Shown piece after piece: positions 15,829 to 25,744 of a DNA stretch of 64,000 nucleotides (positions are counted from its first letter, which is position 1; each line of letters starts with the position of its first letter). Made by a program: the position numbers and the translations under genes. The stretch lies in assembly GCA_009859145.1 (NCBI GenBank), contig VRVR01000008.1:9494-73493 (forward strand), read 5' to 3'. The DNA is from Andalucia godoyi. Taxonomy: Eukaryota; Discoba; Jakobea; Jakobida; Andaluciidae. Under the pieces are notes generated by a model. That model did no database searches. It saw only the letters and a list, made by a program, of their open reading frames with translations, and was not told the DNA's origin.

Positions 15829-18417
15829 ATGCAGAGAAGAGGTGGAAATGGTGGAAAAGACCCACTGAATCCGGCAAGATTGGCGGGAATGTCTAGAAAG
15901 AAGGTTCGACAAGCGGTGCGAGAAGAAAAGAAGAATCGAAAGCGCGAGCATTTCAAAGGGAATCACGTACAAGTGAAGAACTCTGCGGACCGCGAGACTC
16001 TTCTACGTACCAATTCGAAAATCAAGAGCGAAAAATACAAGACCTATGATCACCACCATGTCGCCTCGGCAGATGACTGTGGTGGTCATGATGATGCTGA
16101 TTTGGAAGTGGTACTTGAGAAACCGTCCAAAAAGATGAAGCGACAACCGCAGCCACTGCTCTCATCCCGCGTGAATGGCAGTGAGACGGCGAGGTACAAA
16201 GACGAGGATGCTGATGATTTGGATTTTGATGCGATTGAAGCTGATATTGAAGCGAAGAGTAACCCCGCAGTCCGGAGGATGAAGCGAGTAGATCGGCAAC
16301 AAGAGGAGTGGGAGTCCACGAGGATGCCGTCGAGAGCAGAGAGAGAAGCTGCAAAGTTCATTGACGAAGAGGGCGAATTCGACGAAATTGAGTACTGGAG
16401 AAAAAAGATGGGCAAGGCAAAGAAGGGTTGGAAAGCAGATGGGCTTGATTATCTGACAACCATCTTGCACATGTCGGATGACGAGAACGAAGACAAGCAT
16501 CAAATGGGGAATGATCTCCATGGGAATCATGGAGTGTCAAAGAACACGGCCAAAGGAGGGAAGCGAAGGGCTGTGCAGCAAACAGCAGATGACGAGGAAT
16601 CTTCTTTTAGGGATGAAACAGAAGAAGGCAGCGAAGATTCTGGTGATCCGTCCGGCGAAGGATCCATTCACTCAGATGATGAGGATGAGAGGGACGAGGT
16701 GGACAGCGATAATGAAGATGCGGGCGACTCAGTGAGTGAGAGCGACAAGGAATCGGAACAAGATCGCAGTGCTAAGAGCGCGAATTCAAAAAATCCGTTT
16801 GTCCGAACAAGCATCCTAGCCTCACAAACAGCTGCTGCTGTTTCGGATGCAGAAATGAAACAAATTCGAGGGGTGTTCAATCGAATGACACCGTCCAATT
16901 TGACATCATACTGCTTCTCTGCACTGACCTCGGCGTTTATGACGCTCGGCAGGGAAAAGGCTCTCAAAGCGCTCGAGAAAATTGTTCTGGATCCGCTTGC
17001 TTTCAACAATCGACTGCTCCCCCGCTTCATCTTTACCCATGCCTGCACAATCGCATTTTTGGCTCGGTCGCAGCCGTCTTTGTATCCCGTCTACGCGGCT
17101 CTCCTTGCCAAATTTGAACAGCTCTATGGCGCAGAATCCTCTCGCAACGAGCACCGCGAATCGCTTCTCAACATCGCGTCGACGGTGGCAGCCATGTACC
17201 ATTTGAACGTCATCCGACGCTCTGCTATTTATGACTTGCTTCGAAGGCTACTATCGGCCTGCGATGAACTGGCCGTCGAGCTTGTCCACCGAATAGCTCA
17301 GTACTGTGGAGCGAAACTGAAACGAGAAGACCCGACGGTGTTTTCCCAGGTCCTGTCGGAAATGCAACACGTCAAGGCATCCAACGCGAAGCGTGTGCAG
17401 TTCATCCTCGAAGCATTCGAAAAGGCCGCAAGCCAAGACTCTGTCTTTGACATTGACGAGTATGTAAGTGTGTGGAAGGCGTGTATGGACTACTTTGAGG
17501 AACACCAAATACCGGAATTGGAGGTCATGGCGGATGTGCCGTCCGTGCGAGGAAAGCCTTTAGCATCCTCGAAAGTATCTTCCAGTGCTTTGCCAACAGA
17601 CGACAGGACGGCGTTGATTTTGGAGGCCGCCAACAAAGACCGCACAGTGCAGGCTACGGACGCGCGAAAGGAGTTGTTCTTCACCATTCAAATGGCCGAT
17701 GACGTCGTGGATGCGGCTGACAAGCTGCTCAAGTTTTGCAAGAAGAGTAAGAATGGCGACAGAGATGTTATGCGCGTCGTCCTGCACTGCATGCAAAAGG
17801 AGTCCAAGTACAACCCGTTTTATTCCCACCTTGTCCGTCTTCTTCTCCGTGGTGACGACAAGCATCGTGCGTTTTCCTTCTCTCTGCAATACGCGATTTG
17901 GGATGTCTTTTCTGGGTTCCAGAGTTCCAGCAGCAGTCGGCACCATGCAGTTGTGAACGTTGGTCTGTTTGTTGCACAGTTGATCATGTGGGACACGCTG
18001 CCTTTTGCAGTCCTTCGCTCTTTGGAGTTCGAAAACCTTTCTCCGTCTTCTATCGTCTTCCTACAGACCGTGCTTGTTTCCGTGCTTCGACAACCTCCCG
18101 CGAAATTCTGGCTTTTGCAGGAACAGCATGCGAAGCATGCCGGTCTGTGGCCGCGTCATCCAGGTTTGCGAGACGGTTTGCTGTTGTTCTTAACGGGGCA
18201 CATGATTGATCGTCCACCACGAAGCACTGTTTTGGCCGATTGCCGTCAGCTTTCGATGACGGATCCCGTGAATGACACGATTCTTACGGAGCGTGCAAAG
18301 CAGCTTCGTCGCTTGTTGGAGCATTCCATTGCCGCATTCCCGATCGAGTCAACAAGGAAACGGGCTTCCGTGGACGACGCTTCCGATGTGGACGACGTAG
18401 ATCTGGACACCCTGTAA
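15829..18417 (+). CDS. Nucleolar MIF4G-domain protein, NOM1/Sgd1
   Basis: 862 aa from the ATG at 15829; the frame is open upstream only through TTGGT repeats without an ATG. The N-terminal 330 residues are highly charged and disordered (SRKKVRQAVREEKK, then acidic DE/S stretches near 230-320). A MIF4G domain follows at about 345-540 (GVFNRMTPSNLTSYCFSAL, NNRLLPRFIFTHACTIAFL, TVAAMYHLNVI). A C-terminal MA3 domain spans about 615-780 (QMADDVVDAADKLLKF, CMQKESKYNPFYSHLVRLLL, FSLQYAIWDVF). This order is that of human NOM1 and yeast Sgd1, nucleolar factors for 18S rRNA maturation that bind the DEAD-box helicase eIF4A3/Fal1. It is divergent from the 7TM gene and convergent with the H2A.Z-like gene. 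Confidence 0.88.
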   Translation: MQRRGGNGGKDPLNPARLAGMSRKKVRQAVREEKKNRKREHFKGNHVQVKNSADRETLLRTNSKIKSEKYKTYDHHHVASADDCGGHDDADLEVVLEKPSKKMKRQPQPLLSSRVNGSETARYKDEDADDLDFDAIEADIEAKSNPAVRRMKRVDRQQEEWESTRMPSRAEREAAKFIDEEGEFDEIEYWRKKMGKAKKGWKADGLDYLTTILHMSDDENEDKHQMGNDLHGNHGVSKNTAKGGKRRAVQQTADDEESSFRDETEEGSEDSGDPSGEGSIHSDDEDERDEVDSDNEDAGDSVSESDKESEQDRSAKSANSKNPFVRTSILASQTAAAVSDAEMKQIRGVFNRMTPSNLTSYCFSALTSAFMTLGREKALKALEKIVLDPLAFNNRLLPRFIFTHACTIAFLARSQPSLYPVYAALLAKFEQLYGAESSRNEHRESLLNIASTVAAMYHLNVIRRSAIYDLLRRLLSACDELAVELVHRIAQYCGAKLKREDPTVFSQVLSEMQHVKASNAKRVQFILEAFEKAASQDSVFDIDEYVSVWKACMDYFEEHQIPELEVMADVPSVRGKPLASSKVSSSALPTDDRTALILEAANKDRTVQATDARKELFFTIQMADDVVDAADKLLKFCKKSKNGDRDVMRVVLHCMQKESKYNPFYSHLVRLLLRGDDKHRAFSFSLQYAIWDVFSGFQSSSSSRHHAVVNVGLFVAQLIMWDTLPFAVLRSLEFENLSPSSIVFLQTVLVSVLRQPPAKFWLLQEQHAKHAGLWPRHPGLRDGLLLFLTGHMIDRPPRSTVLADCRQLSMTDPVNDTILTERAKQLRRLLEHSIAAFPIESTRKRASVDDASDVDDVDLDTL

Positions 18418-18584
18418 ACAATAAAGCACAGCCAACACAAAAGCGGCAGCTTAGTACAAATCTTTTACCAGTGATTGGTGAAGTGGGACGAGGATGAGGG
18501 GAATGGAATGGTGAGAAAGAAAAGGAAGACTACAAAAGGTGCGGATCGAGCTGCTCGCTCTCCTTCTCTCTCATTCTCATGCAC

Positions 18585-18635
18585 GCACACACACACACAT
18601 ACACACACCCACAGAGAGAGAGAGAGAGAGAGAGA
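18585..18635. repeat. (CA)n / (GA)n microsatellites
   Basis: A CA-type run is followed by about twelve GA units in the 250-bp convergent spacer between NOM1 and the H2A.Z-like gene; the rest of 18418-18667 looks like 3' UTR. Confidence 0.9.
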
Positions 18636-18667
18636 ACACGACAGCTGACAGCTGACAGCTCGGGTTC

Positions 18668-19171
18668 TTAGGCCTTCTGCGTCGATGGCTGCGACGTCTT
18701 TTGCTGCGCGCCCTCCGGTCCCTTCTTGAGGGCATTCTTTCCGAGCAGGACACGGTGAATTCGCGGGAGAACTCCACCGCCTGCAATGGTGGCCTTGATC
18801 AGCATATCGAGTTCCTCGTCGGAGCGGATGGCGAGCTGCAAGTGGCGAGGCGTAATACGCTTGGCCTTTCCTTCCTTTGCTGCATTTCCAGCAAGCTCGA
18901 GCACTTCGGCGGCAAGATACTCGAGAATGGCTGCCATGTACACGGCGGCTGCACCTCCGCAGCGGGACTGGCCGGTAACACGGTCCTTGAGGAAACGGTG
19001 GATACGACCAACAGGAAACTGAAGGCCCGCGCGCACGGAACGGGAAACAGGCTTCTTCTTGTCGGAAGTCGCAGCAGCAGCAGCAGCGGCGGCGGCGGCG
19101 GCAACGGGAGCAGCAGCCTTGTTGGCCGGAGCAGCGACGGCGGCAGCAGGTGTCTTTGCCTTGGGTGCCAT
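18668..19171 (-). CDS. H2A.Z-like histone with Ala-rich N-terminal tail
   Basis: 167 aa from the ATG at 19171. The histone fold runs from about residue 47: [56 protein letters not shown], then [20 protein letters not shown]. The [10 protein letters not shown] segment after EELD, where canonical H2A has 'NKLLGGVTIAQGGV', is the mark of H2A.Z. The DEEL acidic-patch residues are kept. It is longer than usual H2A.Z (about 128 aa) because of an Ala/Pro-rich tail with a run of about 11 alanines before [10 protein letters not shown], and a Gln/Ser/Thr C-terminal tail ending [10 protein letters not shown]2A.Z replaces H2A around promoters, loaded by SWR1-type remodelers. The gene is intronless; its C-terminal SQ lacks the acidic-hydrophobic pair of an H2A.X site. 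Confidence 0.9.
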   Translation of the reverse strand: MAPKAKTPAAAVAAPANKAAAPVAAAAAAAAAAATSDKKKPVSRSVRAGLQFPVGRIHRFLKDRVTGQSRCGGAAAVYMAAILEYLAAEVLELAGNAAKEGKAKRITPRHLQLAIRSDEELDMLIKATIAGGGVLPRIHRVLLGKNALKKGPEGAQQKTSQPSTQKA

Positions 19172-19894
19172 ACTTTGATTGCGGAGACGAGGAAAGAGGG
19201 GGGTTAGTCGAGTAGGGGGGTTAGTCGAGGAAGAGAGAAGGAGAGGGGGAAAAAACCAAAAGAAGAAGAGAAAGAAGGAAAATAGTAAACGGTAAAAAAG
19301 AAGAAGAGAAACAAAAGGAAACGCGAATAATGGGTGATGATAAGCAAGTCAAGGAAAATGTTTCCTTTGGGGAGAGATGAAAGACGAGCCATGGAGACAC
19401 AAACAAGCATCGAAAAAAAGGCCGCTACGTGAGCATGCGCGCCAAAAGATGCATACGGGAAAAAAAAAACACAAACGGGTGTCTTTGCCGGTCGAGGTTC
19501 GACGGAGGGAAAGACTTGAAGATCGACTAGTGTGGACGCACGGGTTCCAAGTGTCTCCAGCGAGAAGCCTAGGGTAGCAAGCAGGAAAAAAGGATGCTGC
19601 ATGTGGGGTGGCCTACAGCAGTTTCCGATTGTTGACAACGCCGGAAGCGGACTTTTCATCTGTCATTTATGGAAATTTCGGATGCTGATGAGGCATCGGC
19701 CGTTCCCCGAAAAAGATTCGTGCGCCATCCGTATAAACGCTTCTTTGCATGTGTTGCCGAACAGCTGAAGAATCTCACGTTTTCAAATTAATTTGTTATT
19801 ATTTTTTTTAAACCACGAGCCAACGCATGCGCTTCCCTGCATAGTATAACACCGTGCCATATACGTGGACAGACGTTACTAGATTGTAGAGACG
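19172..19894. promoter_or_regulatory. Divergent spacer, H2A.Z-like / myosin-like
   Basis: 723 bp, purine-rich near the histone (two copies of GGGGTTAGTCGAG at about 19200-19230) and AT-rich near 19785-19815. A 151-codon minus frame at 19204-19659 is poly-Phe/Ser and judged non-coding. Confidence 0.4.
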
Positions 19895-22800
19895 ATGAGC
19901 GGCGAAGCAGCAGACGAGTTTGACCAGTTTGTACATGCACAGTCCTGTTTGAAAGACACTTCATTCCTGCAGGATCTGGCTGCAGAATGGTCCTACCGAT
20001 TGCGCCAAGGTCTTATCGAGACTCGAAAGGGATGCACGATCCAGTTCATGGATCCCCAGTGGAGCAAGGCCAATGCGGGTGCGAGTGCAGCGGCAGTACC
20101 AGGGAAATCTGCAATCAAGTCGCTTTCACAGCTCGAGAAGAATCGATCTGCGCATCTCATGTCTGCACAGTACAAGGACGCGTTGCAACGAATGACGCAC
20201 GGCCAGTCGGGACAAAAGGTCGTGTTGCTTGTGACGGGAGAAAAATCCACGGGGAAAACTGCGGTGCGGAAATTCTTGATTACGTCGCTGCTGAACGACC
20301 TTGGACTGGATTATGTGAAGGAGGCAGTCCATCGCGTCGATGTGCTGGTCGATGCGCTTACACATGCGAGCACTCCCAGAAACGACGAAGAGTCTTTCGC
20401 GACGTACGGGTTTGAGCTGACTGTGACGAAGGCTGGTGCGCCGGTGTCGGCGCAAGTGAACATGCTTCTGAAAAACAGAACATATCTCACTGAGTGCATG
20501 AATCGACCTTCGAGCGTCGCAGTCGGTCAGAGCAAAGAAAAGGTGTTTCGAAATTTTCACGTGTTTTATTGCATGTGCAATGGGATTGGGGATCAAGAGA
20601 TCCGGGAGCAGTTGCGGCTCAAAGAATGGAAGATGTACAGACTGCTGAGGAGCACCACCGCAGCAAACGAACAACAGAGCATGTCAGAACAGGATGTGTT
20701 TGAATACCGATCCAAGTGGAACGACCTCGTGGAAACTTGCGAGTTCATTGGGCTCGAGGGCAAACAGTTCATCGACATTTTGAAAATTCTCTCTGCAATC
20801 CTGCTTCTTGGAAACATGGAATTCCACGTCAAAGGGCCGGGATCCCCAACGTACATTCCTGACAAGGAAAATCTGGAATTCATTTGTCAGCTGCTCGGTC
20901 TAGGGGAGTCGAAAATGCTTGAAATGCTGTTGTGCACTAAGCGCGTCTCACCCGACGGAAAATCTGTTCGAACCAAACGAGCAACAATCCGACAAGCCTC
21001 GCAGAGACGAGATGTGCTCATCCAGAACTTGTACTCCGGGCTGACTACGTACTTTGAAACGATTGCCAACGACTGCCTGGCCCGTGTCATCAGCAGGAAG
21101 ACAACGGACCATGGAGCAAAGCTGGCAGACGGCGAAGCAGCGGCGGTAGCAGCGACAGCGACCACCACCACAAACAACACACTCTCAGTTCTGGATATCC
21201 GAGCACTCAATGCGCTGGAAAACAATAACGGAGATATGGAAGAGCAGATGGAGTGTTGCGTACGGGAACGCATAGAAGAGATTTTCTCCCGCGATATGCG
21301 CCTGGTCCCAGAGAAGTACGAATCGGTGTTGCCGCGCATCATGAAGAACATTTGCGCGGGAACGAAAAGTCCCGAGTCAACAGTATATGACTTGCTGGAC
21401 GATTTCGTTCGACAGGAAATCATGCTGAATGACATTCGAGATGAAAAGGTGCTTGCAGGGCTTATTAATCAGAAATCGGCTGTCGGCTGCTCTATGATGA
21501 ATGCCGATACGGGAAAGGGTTTGTTCACATTCTTCCCGTCGATTCAGTACGCAGCCCGATTCTCGCTGGTCACTCTCGTGAACGAGAATTTGGGTCTGCT
21601 TTCCGAAGACTTTACGCTTATGTTGCGGAAGGCCACAAATCCCATTTGCCGCTCGACGTTCTCCAACTTTCCCAATCTGACGTCCGAGGAACGAAGGGGT
21701 AAAAAACTCCCGGCCACGGTGTCCTCGCTGTTCGTCCAGGAACTTCGAGGCTTGCTGAAGTACATCGACAATGCGGAACGGCTGTATCTCCGCTGTCTTC
21801 GCTTGGCAACGCCACTTCCGGACGGCAGCGCGAAAGTCGATGTGTCTGCCATCGTTCGGCAGATGAATGCGTGCGGAATGCAGTTGTGGGAAAAAGAAAC
21901 ATCGGCTGCGCAAGTCGGAGTGTCGGATGTACAGGAGCGCATCCCCGAGGAAGTCAAAGCAGCGAATCCAGACAAGGACGGAGAAGACCTGGTGGATACG
22001 TTCCTTGAAGGAATTGGGCTGACGCACGGGGACTATGATATTGCGAAAGGGAGCTTAAACATGAACAATCGTGCAGTGCAGACATACAGAACGTGGAAGG
22101 ACGGGGAGGACATCAAGTCAGGGGTTCTTGATCTGCAGGACCTCCTTGTGGACGGCAAGGAATCGGGTGTGACGAAATTCAAAGACGAGGCTGCAGATGA
22201 CAAATTGTTTGAAAGACGCCATTCTACACTCAGTGGCGCCCCGGTCGAGAAAATCGAAGTGGATTCTGCGCCGTCACCTGCGTATGCAGTCGTTTCACCG
22301 GCAGAGGCCATTTCTGTGGAGCTTGCCGAAGAAGCTGACACTCTTACTACAGCCATAATGGCAGCAGCACCAAAGGAAGAGGGAGAGGTGGTGGTGCTGC
22401 CGGTCGTCCTCCAACCTCGGTACATCCAACCGGAATCTGCTGGAAACCCTGTTTTGAAAACGTCCTCCACGGACACGGCAACATTGACCATCACGGAGAC
22501 ACCTAGGAAGGCATCCCCGAGGCGCATTCTTGGAAAAGACGCGGAAACACAGTCCGAAGTGATGTCTCCAATCGCCTCGCCTCCACTGCTGCAGCTGTCT
22601 CCGGTACAGCCACCACCAAATTATCTGCCCACTTCGGTACAATCGCTGGAGCGGAGCTCGTTCAGCAAGGACGACGACGACCGGACCGACGTTGCAGAGT
22701 GCATTCTTTCAGTGGCGTTGGATGGAGTGCAGAAAGCAATTCGAATGTGCGAGTTTTCACTGGCGTCGGATCTGGATGCAGCAGTCAGGGATGCACAACG

Positions 22801-24313
22801 ACGCCGCCACGGCGAACCTGGATGGGCGACACGGACGATCGAGAGTCTGGAACCTTTGGTGCAGCGGTTGCAGTCGCTGCAAGACCAGCCGAAAAGGACA
22901 GACATGATCTCTAATCGATCAGAAGGACTGCACATCGCCGATTTGACGCGCGACATCCAGTCTACCGAGGGCATGACCATTCCGTCCGGTGGCTCGTACG
23001 GCCAGCAGCAGAGGTTGCACCAGCTTGCGGACCAGTTGTCGAACAGAGAGGGAGTGCAGATGGCACAGCAGATGGTACTGATGGAATTCCTCAGACTTGC
23101 AAAAGCACGGTTGGAGCATGAATTGCGCGTTCCTGTCTATTACCAGACTCCCTTCTTGACGATGCGCATTGTCCGTGTCCTCGCATTGTTGTCCAAATTC
23201 TGCGACACTGCAGTTCAGTACTCCATTGAAAAATTCGGCCTGTACGAAACGCTTGTCAGCTTCCTCTCGTTTCGATCCTGCAACAAGGATGTTCTCCTCA
23301 TGGTGTCTTTGTTCTTCAAGACAGCCACAGAGATTGTCGGGAATCACAGCTGGTTCAGGAAGGGTCACGGAACGCGCCTGCTGCTGAAATCACTGCACAA
23401 ATGCATCGACGTTCTCAAAACAGACAGTCTGCTCGCGACGGAGGACTACTTGGCTGTGTTTTGCATCCTTCGAGCATTGCACAACCTGTGCAAAGCAGAT
23501 TCCATACAAAACGTGTTGTCGTTGTCGATTGTGAACCAAAAAGAAGAGGCTGTTTACTTACCGTCGCTGATCAAGGACTGTCTCAGTCTTCCCACCGAGG
23601 ACAAGTTTCTGATCACAGCACTGCGAATCCTTCACTACGTGATTCCTGTGTACCTCAAGGACACTCAGTTCAGCACGTGCGGCATTGCTCAATCCGTCAC
23701 AAGACTCTTGGCCTTTGACAACGCAGACGTGGTCTACTTGTCATTTGACTGCATCTGCGGCATGGTGGAGAGCGGACGAATTTACGAAGAGCAGGTGGAA
23801 GGAGCCGTGGACCTTGGCCTTCGCCAAGTGTTGCTCGGAGATTCCGGCTGCATGTTTGCGAGAGCAGTGGTGGGTGTGGCTCGGTTGATCTCCAGAAGCA
23901 AGCTTGCAAAGCAGCGGCTCACGTTGCTGGTCCAGTCCAGTGTCGTTCAGCTTTTCGAAGCATTTGCTCAGGAAGAGAACGAAGTGAATTTGAAAAGGGT
24001 TTATGCTTGGAAGAAGGACATTTGCGGAGTTCATCGATCCAAGGTCCTGACGGAGCTGATGGCCCGAATTGGAATGGAGCTTGCAACCCTGTCTTTGCCA
24101 ACAACTATTCCGTCAAAATCCAACAAGTTGCAGGAAGTCGAGGATCTGTCAGCATCCTTGTCTTCACGACGAGCTCACCAACCCATGCTTCCTTCATTGC
24201 AACTGCCGTTTGCGGATGACGAATTAAGCCTCAGCGGTTCTTTCCAAGCACGGCCAAAGTCTGCTGGCGGCAAGTCGAACCGAAGCATGCAGTCCGCTGC
24301 TCAAGTCCAGTGA
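19895..24313 (+). CDS. Divergent myosin-like pseudo-motor with armadillo-like tail
   Basis: 1472 aa, single exon. Residues 70-670 follow a myosin head in order: helix before the P-loop (SAQYKDALQRM), P-loop GEKSTGKT (115-122), switch I position (RNDEESF, 162-168), upper 50K (VFRNFHVFYCM 217-227; ILKILSAILLLGNMEF 295-310), switch II position (SVLDIRALN 431-439), lower 50K (GLFTFFPSIQYAARFSL; LMLRKATNP), and the SH-helix region (LRGLLKYIDNAERLYLRCLR, then VRQMNACGMQLW). The P-loop keeps GKT, but switch I lacks the N-x-x-S-S-R residues and switch II has lost DxxGFE, so ATP hydrolysis is doubtful. No IQ motif is evident. Residues about 700-1000 are acidic and disordered. Residues about 1040-1400 are helical repeats like armadillo/HEAT units (TMRIVRVLALLSKF, LAVFCILRALHNLCKADS). 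The function is unknown; the assignment is by motif order. Confidence 0.75.
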   Translation: MSGEAADEFDQFVHAQSCLKDTSFLQDLAAEWSYRLRQGLIETRKGCTIQFMDPQWSKANAGASAAAVPGKSAIKSLSQLEKNRSAHLMSAQYKDALQRMTHGQSGQKVVLLVTGEKSTGKTAVRKFLITSLLNDLGLDYVKEAVHRVDVLVDALTHASTPRNDEESFATYGFELTVTKAGAPVSAQVNMLLKNRTYLTECMNRPSSVAVGQSKEKVFRNFHVFYCMCNGIGDQEIREQLRLKEWKMYRLLRSTTAANEQQSMSEQDVFEYRSKWNDLVETCEFIGLEGKQFIDILKILSAILLLGNMEFHVKGPGSPTYIPDKENLEFICQLLGLGESKMLEMLLCTKRVSPDGKSVRTKRATIRQASQRRDVLIQNLYSGLTTYFETIANDCLARVISRKTTDHGAKLADGEAAAVAATATTTTNNTLSVLDIRALNALENNNGDMEEQMECCVRERIEEIFSRDMRLVPEKYESVLPRIMKNICAGTKSPESTVYDLLDDFVRQEIMLNDIRDEKVLAGLINQKSAVGCSMMNADTGKGLFTFFPSIQYAARFSLVTLVNENLGLLSEDFTLMLRKATNPICRSTFSNFPNLTSEERRGKKLPATVSSLFVQELRGLLKYIDNAERLYLRCLRLATPLPDGSAKVDVSAIVRQMNACGMQLWEKETSAAQVGVSDVQERIPEEVKAANPDKDGEDLVDTFLEGIGLTHGDYDIAKGSLNMNNRAVQTYRTWKDGEDIKSGVLDLQDLLVDGKESGVTKFKDEAADDKLFERRHSTLSGAPVEKIEVDSAPSPAYAVVSPAEAISVELAEEADTLTTAIMAAAPKEEGEVVVLPVVLQPRYIQPESAGNPVLKTSSTDTATLTITETPRKASPRRILGKDAETQSEVMSPIASPPLLQLSPVQPPPNYLPTSVQSLERSSFSKDDDDRTDVAECILSVALDGVQKAIRMCEFSLASDLDAAVRDAQRRRHGEPGWATRTIESLEPLVQRLQSLQDQPKRTDMISNRSEGLHIADLTRDIQSTEGMTIPSGGSYGQQQRLHQLADQLSNREGVQMAQQMVLMEFLRLAKARLEHELRVPVYYQTPFLTMRIVRVLALLSKFCDTAVQYSIEKFGLYETLVSFLSFRSCNKDVLLMVSLFFKTATEIVGNHSWFRKGHGTRLLLKSLHKCIDVLKTDSLLATEDYLAVFCILRALHNLCKADSIQNVLSLSIVNQKEEAVYLPSLIKDCLSLPTEDKFLITALRILHYVIPVYLKDTQFSTCGIAQSVTRLLAFDNADVVYLSFDCICGMVESGRIYEEQVEGAVDLGLRQVLLGDSGCMFARAVVGVARLISRSKLAKQRLTLLVQSSVVQLFEAFAQEENEVNLKRVYAWKKDICGVHRSKVLTELMARIGMELATLSLPTTIPSKSNKLQEVEDLSASLSSRRAHQPMLPSLQLPFADDELSLSGSFQARPKSAGGKSNRSMQSAAQVQ

Positions 24314-24319
24314 AATCAA

Positions 24320-24326
<7 letters not shown>

Positions 24327-24380
<54 letters not shown>
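24327..24380. repeat. (AAT)n microsatellite
   Basis: About 18 AAT units starting 14 bp after the myosin-like gene stop; the rest of the 348-bp convergent spacer is A-rich (AAC and GAA repeats) and looks like paired 3' UTRs. Confidence 0.95.
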
Positions 24381-24661
24381 GGACGAAAGAGAAAAGAAAA
24401 GAGCACAAGAGGAAGAAGAAGAAGAAGGACAGAGCGAAAGCAGGGAGAATGTATGTCATCTGTACAAATACAACCAAAAGCAAAAACAACAACAACAACA
24501 ATGGGCATATCGCAGGCAAATGTGTACCGCCATAAAAAAGAAACAGAAACTTAGTCCCATCAAAAGTAGTTAATAAAAACAAAAGCAAAAACAACAACCA
24601 AAAATCGAGTCGGTTTGATGCACAACAGCAGCGCCCCAACACCAAAGCGGGAAGACACTAA

Positions 24662-25711
24662 TCAAACTTTGAGTTCTGCCGTCCAAATCTTGAGATTGTT
24701 GTCCCAGGAGGAAGTTGCAAGAGCAAAGCCGTCCGGAGAGACAGAAACCCCCGTTACTCGATCGTCATGCACAGGGTTTGCATACACTAGCTCACCGCGA
24801 AGAGTGTCCCACGCGTACAAGTTGAAGTCATCGCAACCTCCAAACAACAATCTTCCAGAATACGAGAAGCAAACAGACGCAAAAGAGCTTGGGGCGTCCT
24901 TTCCAGTACGATATGTCGCAAGATCCCTGTCCGCACGAATGTCAAACAATTTGCATGTTCCATCTTCCGATCCGGTAGCGAAGCCCATACCCGATGGCAA
25001 ATACGACACGGAATTCACATCACCGCCATGGCCGGTAAACGTCTGCACGCACTTGGAGGACCGAGTGTCCCAGAGTTTTGCAGTCTGGTCCACGGAACCC
25101 GAAATGAAGTACTTCTTGTCCGGCGAGATCGAAATGGACGTAACGTCACCGGCATGATCAATGTACTTGTTCGAGATCTTTCCGGTCTCGACATCCCACA
25201 AAATGCACGTCATGTCTCCAGAACCAGTGATAATGTGGCGATCCGTGAGAAACTTCATGCAAGAAACATATCCCGTGTGCGCTTGCAGTTCTTTAATAGG
25301 CCTCTGAATGTCCTCGGTGCGCTTCAGAGAGAAGATCGAGCAGATGTTGTCCAGTCCACCCGACGCAACCAATGAAAGATTATCGGCATACGCACACGAC
25401 ATGACCCAGTTGCATCGAAGCGGAATGCAGTACATCTTAAACTTCGTCATTGCATCCCACACGACCAAAAACCCATCGTGCGAGGCAGAAAGCATGTGTC
25501 GGGAGTCGCACCCCCATGCAAACGAATTCACTTTTGCAGAATGTCCTTCAAGCTTCCTTCTTTGTGTAAATGTCAGCTTGATAGGCTCAAGCGAATTCGC
25601 TTTTGTCGCCAAATCCGCATCATTTGTCTGCAGCTTGATCTGTTTGATCTGCTCTTTGAGTTGCCGAGCTTGGACATGTGCCTGTGCAAGCTTTTCACCA
25701 ACAGTCGACAT
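24662..25711 (-). CDS. Heterotrimeric G-protein beta subunit
   Basis: 349 aa from the ATG at 25711; two extra codons from a GTG upstream were dropped. An N-terminal amphipathic helix (residues about 4-45, EKLAQAHVQARQLKEQIKQI) that pairs with G-gamma precedes seven WD40 blades. Typical blade ends are LVVWD, ICSIFSL, TCILWD, TAKLWD, TCKLFD, NLYAWD and NLKIWTAELKV. The length and the C-terminal 'LKIW' ending match G-beta exactly. It transmits signals from GPCRs with G-alpha and G-gamma at the plasma membrane. Immediately 5' of the start, on the leader, lie four tandem copies of an 8-bp unit. It is divergent from the calcium channel gene. Confidence 0.93.
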   Translation of the reverse strand: MSTVGEKLAQAHVQARQLKEQIKQIKLQTNDADLATKANSLEPIKLTFTQRRKLEGHSAKVNSFAWGCDSRHMLSASHDGFLVVWDAMTKFKMYCIPLRCNWVMSCAYADNLSLVASGGLDNICSIFSLKRTEDIQRPIKELQAHTGYVSCMKFLTDRHIITGSGDMTCILWDVETGKISNKYIDHAGDVTSISISPDKKYFISGSVDQTAKLWDTRSSKCVQTFTGHGGDVNSVSYLPSGMGFATGSEDGTCKLFDIRADRDLATYRTGKDAPSSFASVCFSYSGRLLFGGCDDFNLYAWDTLRGELVYANPVHDDRVTGVSVSPDGFALATSSWDNNLKIWTAELKV

Positions 25712-25712
25712 C

Positions 25713-25744
25713 CTCACAATCTCACAATCTCACAATCTCACAAT
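25713..25744. repeat. 8-bp tandem repeat (CTCACAAT)x4
   Basis: Four perfect copies plus a degenerate fifth, beginning 2 bp upstream of the G-beta ATG; as RNA the leader reads ATTGTGAG repeated. Confidence 0.9.

Noticed and set aside
19204-19659. 151-codon minus frame upstream of the H2A.Z-like gene
   Set aside because: Poly-Phe/Ser/Leu from a purine-rich promoter strand; lies in the leader region of a highly expressed gene.
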